Positions 43,507-45,447 of a DNA stretch of 45,447 nt are shown piece after piece (the first letter of the stretch is position 1; each line of letters opens with the position of its first letter). The stretch spans positions 1 to 45,447 of the forward strand of contig DBTA01000019.1 of the NCBI GenBank assembly GCA_002306815.1. The letters are read 5' to 3'. The notes under the pieces are model-generated. The model saw only the letters and a program-made list of their open reading frames with translations, did not search any database and was not told where the DNA came from. This stretch comes from Dehalococcoidia bacterium UBA1328 (GTDB lineage Bacteria; Chloroflexota; Dehalococcoidia; Lucifugimonadales; Lucifugimonadaceae). Both the position numbers and the translations under genes were made by a program.

Positions 43507-43532
43507 GGAGGCTCACCTTGCGGTGAGCCTCC
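43507..43532 (-). terminator. Terminator of the substrate-binding lipoprotein gene
   Basis: GGAGGCTCACC (43507-43517) pairs exactly with GGTGAGCCTCC (43522-43532) over a TTGC loop, an 11-bp stem. Read on the minus strand it is followed by CTTCTCTTTAAG, a short pyrimidine tract. It lies 53 bp beyond the stop of the gene ending at 43586. Confidence 0.65.
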
Positions 43533-43585
43533 TCTATTTGCGTAGTCAACTGCAAGCGCAGTGAACTTGCTCTAAGAGCTACGAA

Positions 43586-45447
43586 CTATTGCAGTTCGAG
43601 GTTCCAGAGTGAGTTCAGGTTAGCTGCAGCAGCCTTGTCCATCGGGAACGACTTAATCTTCTTGTTGTTGAAGTAGAAAGCGTCCGGGATGGCTACAACA
43701 CCAGGCTGTAGGTTCTGCTCGTAAACGTAGTCGAGGTACTCGTTAGCAGCTGCGGTAGCAGATGCCTGGTCTGGAGCTTCAGCCATTCGGCGGTAGAGAT
43801 CCAGGATAACGGGTGACTCGAATCCACAGCTGAATCCACCACGTGTCAGGGTTGTCTGCACAAGGCCCTTCGGGAAGTGCCATGGGATTGCAGCCTTACC
43901 CTTGTCACATGATGTGATCCATGGGTGGGTGTTTGAGCGACCAACGACTGTAGGTCGGAAGGTCTGGTATGAGAACTTGAGCGAGAAGGTTGTTAGTCCG
44001 ATGTCTGACCAGAAGCCAGCAACAGCATCAGCAACCTCACCGGTGATTGAACCACCACCACCGAGTTCAGGACCGGCATAAACAGATACCTCGAAGGCGT
44101 GCTCGCCAAGAGGTCCGTCCTTGCCAGCGGAACCACGCTGGTAGTCATTGTCCTGAGCCAGAATCAGCTCAACAGCACCGTCTGGGTCGTATGGGTACTC
44201 GTGCTCACCAGTCCAGTTGGGGCTGGAAGCGTTGAAGTACTCAACGTGTACAACGTCACCAAGACCAGCAACGAGAGTGTCGTTTACGAGATCTCGGTCA
44301 ATGGCGATTGCCAAAGCACGGCGAATGTTCTTCGCCTGCTCAAGGTCGTCATCTCCGTGTTTACCAGGCGATCCGATCCACGGAATGTCGTGAACGAATG
44401 TTGCCTTGGTTGGGAGATCATTACCTTCGTTTGCACCACCAGCGTATGTGTCTTCCCAGAGGTTACCTGCAAAGAAAACACCGAGCTGAACAGCACCACC
44501 AGCAGAAGTCTGGGTGAAGTCGTTCAGATCGAACTTAGCGGCGTCTTTTGGCTCGAGTGCGGCCATGTCAACCTCACCCGTGCGAAGCAATGCTGCTCGG
44601 GTTGTTGGCTCAGAAACCTGAACGATCTGAATTCGCTCGGTCTTTGGCTCGAGCTCTGGGAGCCAGTGCTCACCAGGGCGGTTGACTATGGTGTAAGACT
44701 CGTCTCGCAGCCATTCTTCAACCTGGAAAGGACCAGTTGCGACAATGTGGTCTCGGACCCAGTCCGCTCCCATGTCGTCGTATGCCTTCTTTGAGAAGAC
44801 GTTGAATGCCTGACCGGACTGGTTGACGTAGTCGTCTTTCCATGTCGAGTCAAAGGCTGTGAAGTCGAATGTGATGGTTTCGTCGTCAATAGCGGTCCAC
44901 TCTCCCCAGAGACCGGCGAAGTCACCAGCCTGTCCATGAATGGACTCAGGAGTTGTAACGCTGTTGGCGTCGTTCATAGAGAATGCGACGTCGTGAGCAG
45001 TAAGAGTTCCGAAGTCGTTGCCATCAACAACCTGGAACGGGATTCCCTGCTGGATTTTCACAGTTGCGCTGGAGAGGTCCGGTGCAATGGTGAATCCAGT
45101 AGCAATCCAAGGAAGCTCACTGTCGTCTGCAGCTCGACGGAATAGAGTTTCGGCGATACCAGTGTTCTTAAGACCATCTGGTGCCTGTGCGGAACCCAAT
45201 CCGTTCTGACTGCCCAATCCTGTACCGCCAACTGCGATAACAGCGATTCCAGCAGGTGTAGTAGTGTCTGGTGCAGTGATGAGCTCTTCAGGTTCCTCAG
45301 CAGGAGCTGCGGCTTCTGGAGTGGCTGTCGCAACTTCCGTCACGATCACGGTCTCAACAACCGTGTCACCCTTCACAACGACAGTCTCAACAACAGTGAC
45401 GGTTTCCGTTCCGCCGCATGCGATGACAGCTGTCATTGCTGCACCAA
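43586..45447 (-). CDS. ABC transporter substrate-binding lipoprotein, family 5 (5' end beyond window)
   Basis: An extracytoplasmic solute-binding protein of the peptide/nickel (SBP family 5) type, at least 616 residues, whose start lies outside the right edge. The visible N-terminus continues LGAAMTAVIACGG, a lipoprotein signal sequence with the lipobox VIAC and the lipid-anchored Cys. A Val/Thr/Glu-rich tether (TETVTVVETVVVKGDTVVET) follows, then a Pro/Ala/Glu linker and the fold: ETLFRRAADDSELPWIATGF, HDVAFSMNDANS, ATGPFQVEEWLRDESY, AKNIRRALAIAIDRDLVN, and a C-terminal SLWNLELQ. Oligopeptide-like ligands are typical. The permease and ATPase genes should be next to it, outside the window. 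A terminator follows at 43507. Confidence 0.9.
   Translation of the reverse strand, partial: GAAMTAVIACGGTETVTVVETVVVKGDTVVETVIVTEVATATPEAAAPAEEPEELITAPDTTTPAGIAVIAVGGTGLGSQNGLGSAQAPDGLKNTGIAETLFRRAADDSELPWIATGFTIAPDLSSATVKIQQGIPFQVVDGNDFGTLTAHDVAFSMNDANSVTTPESIHGQAGDFAGLWGEWTAIDDETITFDFTAFDSTWKDDYVNQSGQAFNVFSKKAYDDMGADWVRDHIVATGPFQVEEWLRDESYTIVNRPGEHWLPELEPKTERIQIVQVSEPTTRAALLRTGEVDMAALEPKDAAKFDLNDFTQTSAGGAVQLGVFFAGNLWEDTYAGGANEGNDLPTKATFVHDIPWIGSPGKHGDDDLEQAKNIRRALAIAIDRDLVNDTLVAGLGDVVHVEYFNASSPNWTGEHEYPYDPDGAVELILAQDNDYQRGSAGKDGPLGEHAFEVSVYAGPELGGGGSITGEVADAVAGFWSDIGLTTFSLKFSYQTFRPTVVGRSNTHPWITSCDKGKAAIPWHFPKGLVQTTLTRGGFSCGFESPVILDLYRRMAEAPDQASATAAANEYLDYVYEQNLQPGVVAIPDAFYFNNKKIKSFPMDKAAAANLNSLWNLELQ

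Noticed and set aside
44099..44794. 231-codon plus-strand open frame inside the substrate-binding protein gene.
   Set aside because: An antisense shadow of a well-supported gene, with Val/Ser-rich nonsense composition and no recognised motif.

Overview
The window is about 45 kb of gene-dense bacterial chromosome of moderate G+C. It carries 32 recognisable intact protein genes, one more that is cut by the right edge, one tRNA, two small candidate ORFs and at least three decaying genes. The mix suggests a Chloroflexota-type bacterium, possibly a marine SAR202/Dehalococcoidia-like lineage. This rests on the family content, the lipoprotein with a Val/Thr-rich tether and the TIGR01906 membrane protein; it is inference, not proof. 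No CRISPR array, transposase, integrase or phage gene was seen.

Layout. 1-632 is the wreck of an Fpg/Nei DNA glycosylase. 665-5320 (minus) is dgt-dnaG-rpoD, with dnaG and rpoD abutting. 5376-7867 (minus) is a tandem pair of MFS exporters, the second broken. 7967-11219 (minus) is the tightly overlapping set cmk-plsC-glmS. 11416-12760 (plus) holds cvpA and an HNH nuclease. 12757-15253 (minus) holds lysA-holB. 15522-16577 (plus) is selD, followed by mazG, a TIGR01906 membrane protein, a HAD hydrolase and apt. 19916-23313 (plus) is recF, a sirtuin and a class III aminotransferase. 23530-27668 (minus) is thrB-lysC followed by two dolichol-phosphate-sugar-synthase-like glycosyltransferases flanking a CoA-binding protein. 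27895-30922 (plus) has a D-2-hydroxyacid dehydrogenase, tRNA-Pro(CGG), a flavoprotein and a 37-residue membrane peptide. 31517-32470 (minus) is trxB. 33006-42677 (plus) is an arginine cluster (argJ, argB, argD, argG, argH) interleaved with plsY, an HxlR regulator, a glycerophosphodiesterase and rpe. The right end holds a decayed HAD phosphatase and a solute-binding lipoprotein that runs off the edge.

The most notable result is selD. Read from the ATG at 15522, its codon 17 is an in-frame UGA exactly where E. coli SelD has its catalytic Cys17, three residues before the conserved Lys20. A hairpin with an AGGUGUU loop follows at the distance expected of a bacterial SECIS element. The gene therefore very probably encodes a selenocysteine-containing selenophosphate synthetase. 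Conventional calling would start it at GTG 15606 and lose the active site. The segment after the UGA can fold in two mutually exclusive ways, which could matter for control.

How the genes work together. The arginine genes cover acetylglutamate kinase, acetylornithine aminotransferase, ornithine acetyltransferase and the last two steps; argC and argF are not in the window. lysC, thrB and lysA represent aspartate-family amino acid synthesis. plsC and plsY supply phosphatidic acid synthesis, and glmS supplies amino sugars. dnaG, rpoD, holB and recF serve replication, transcription and repair. Several broken genes with mixed stops, frameshifts and altered catalytic codons indicate continuing gene loss, although some frameshifts sit in homopolymers and could be sequence errors.
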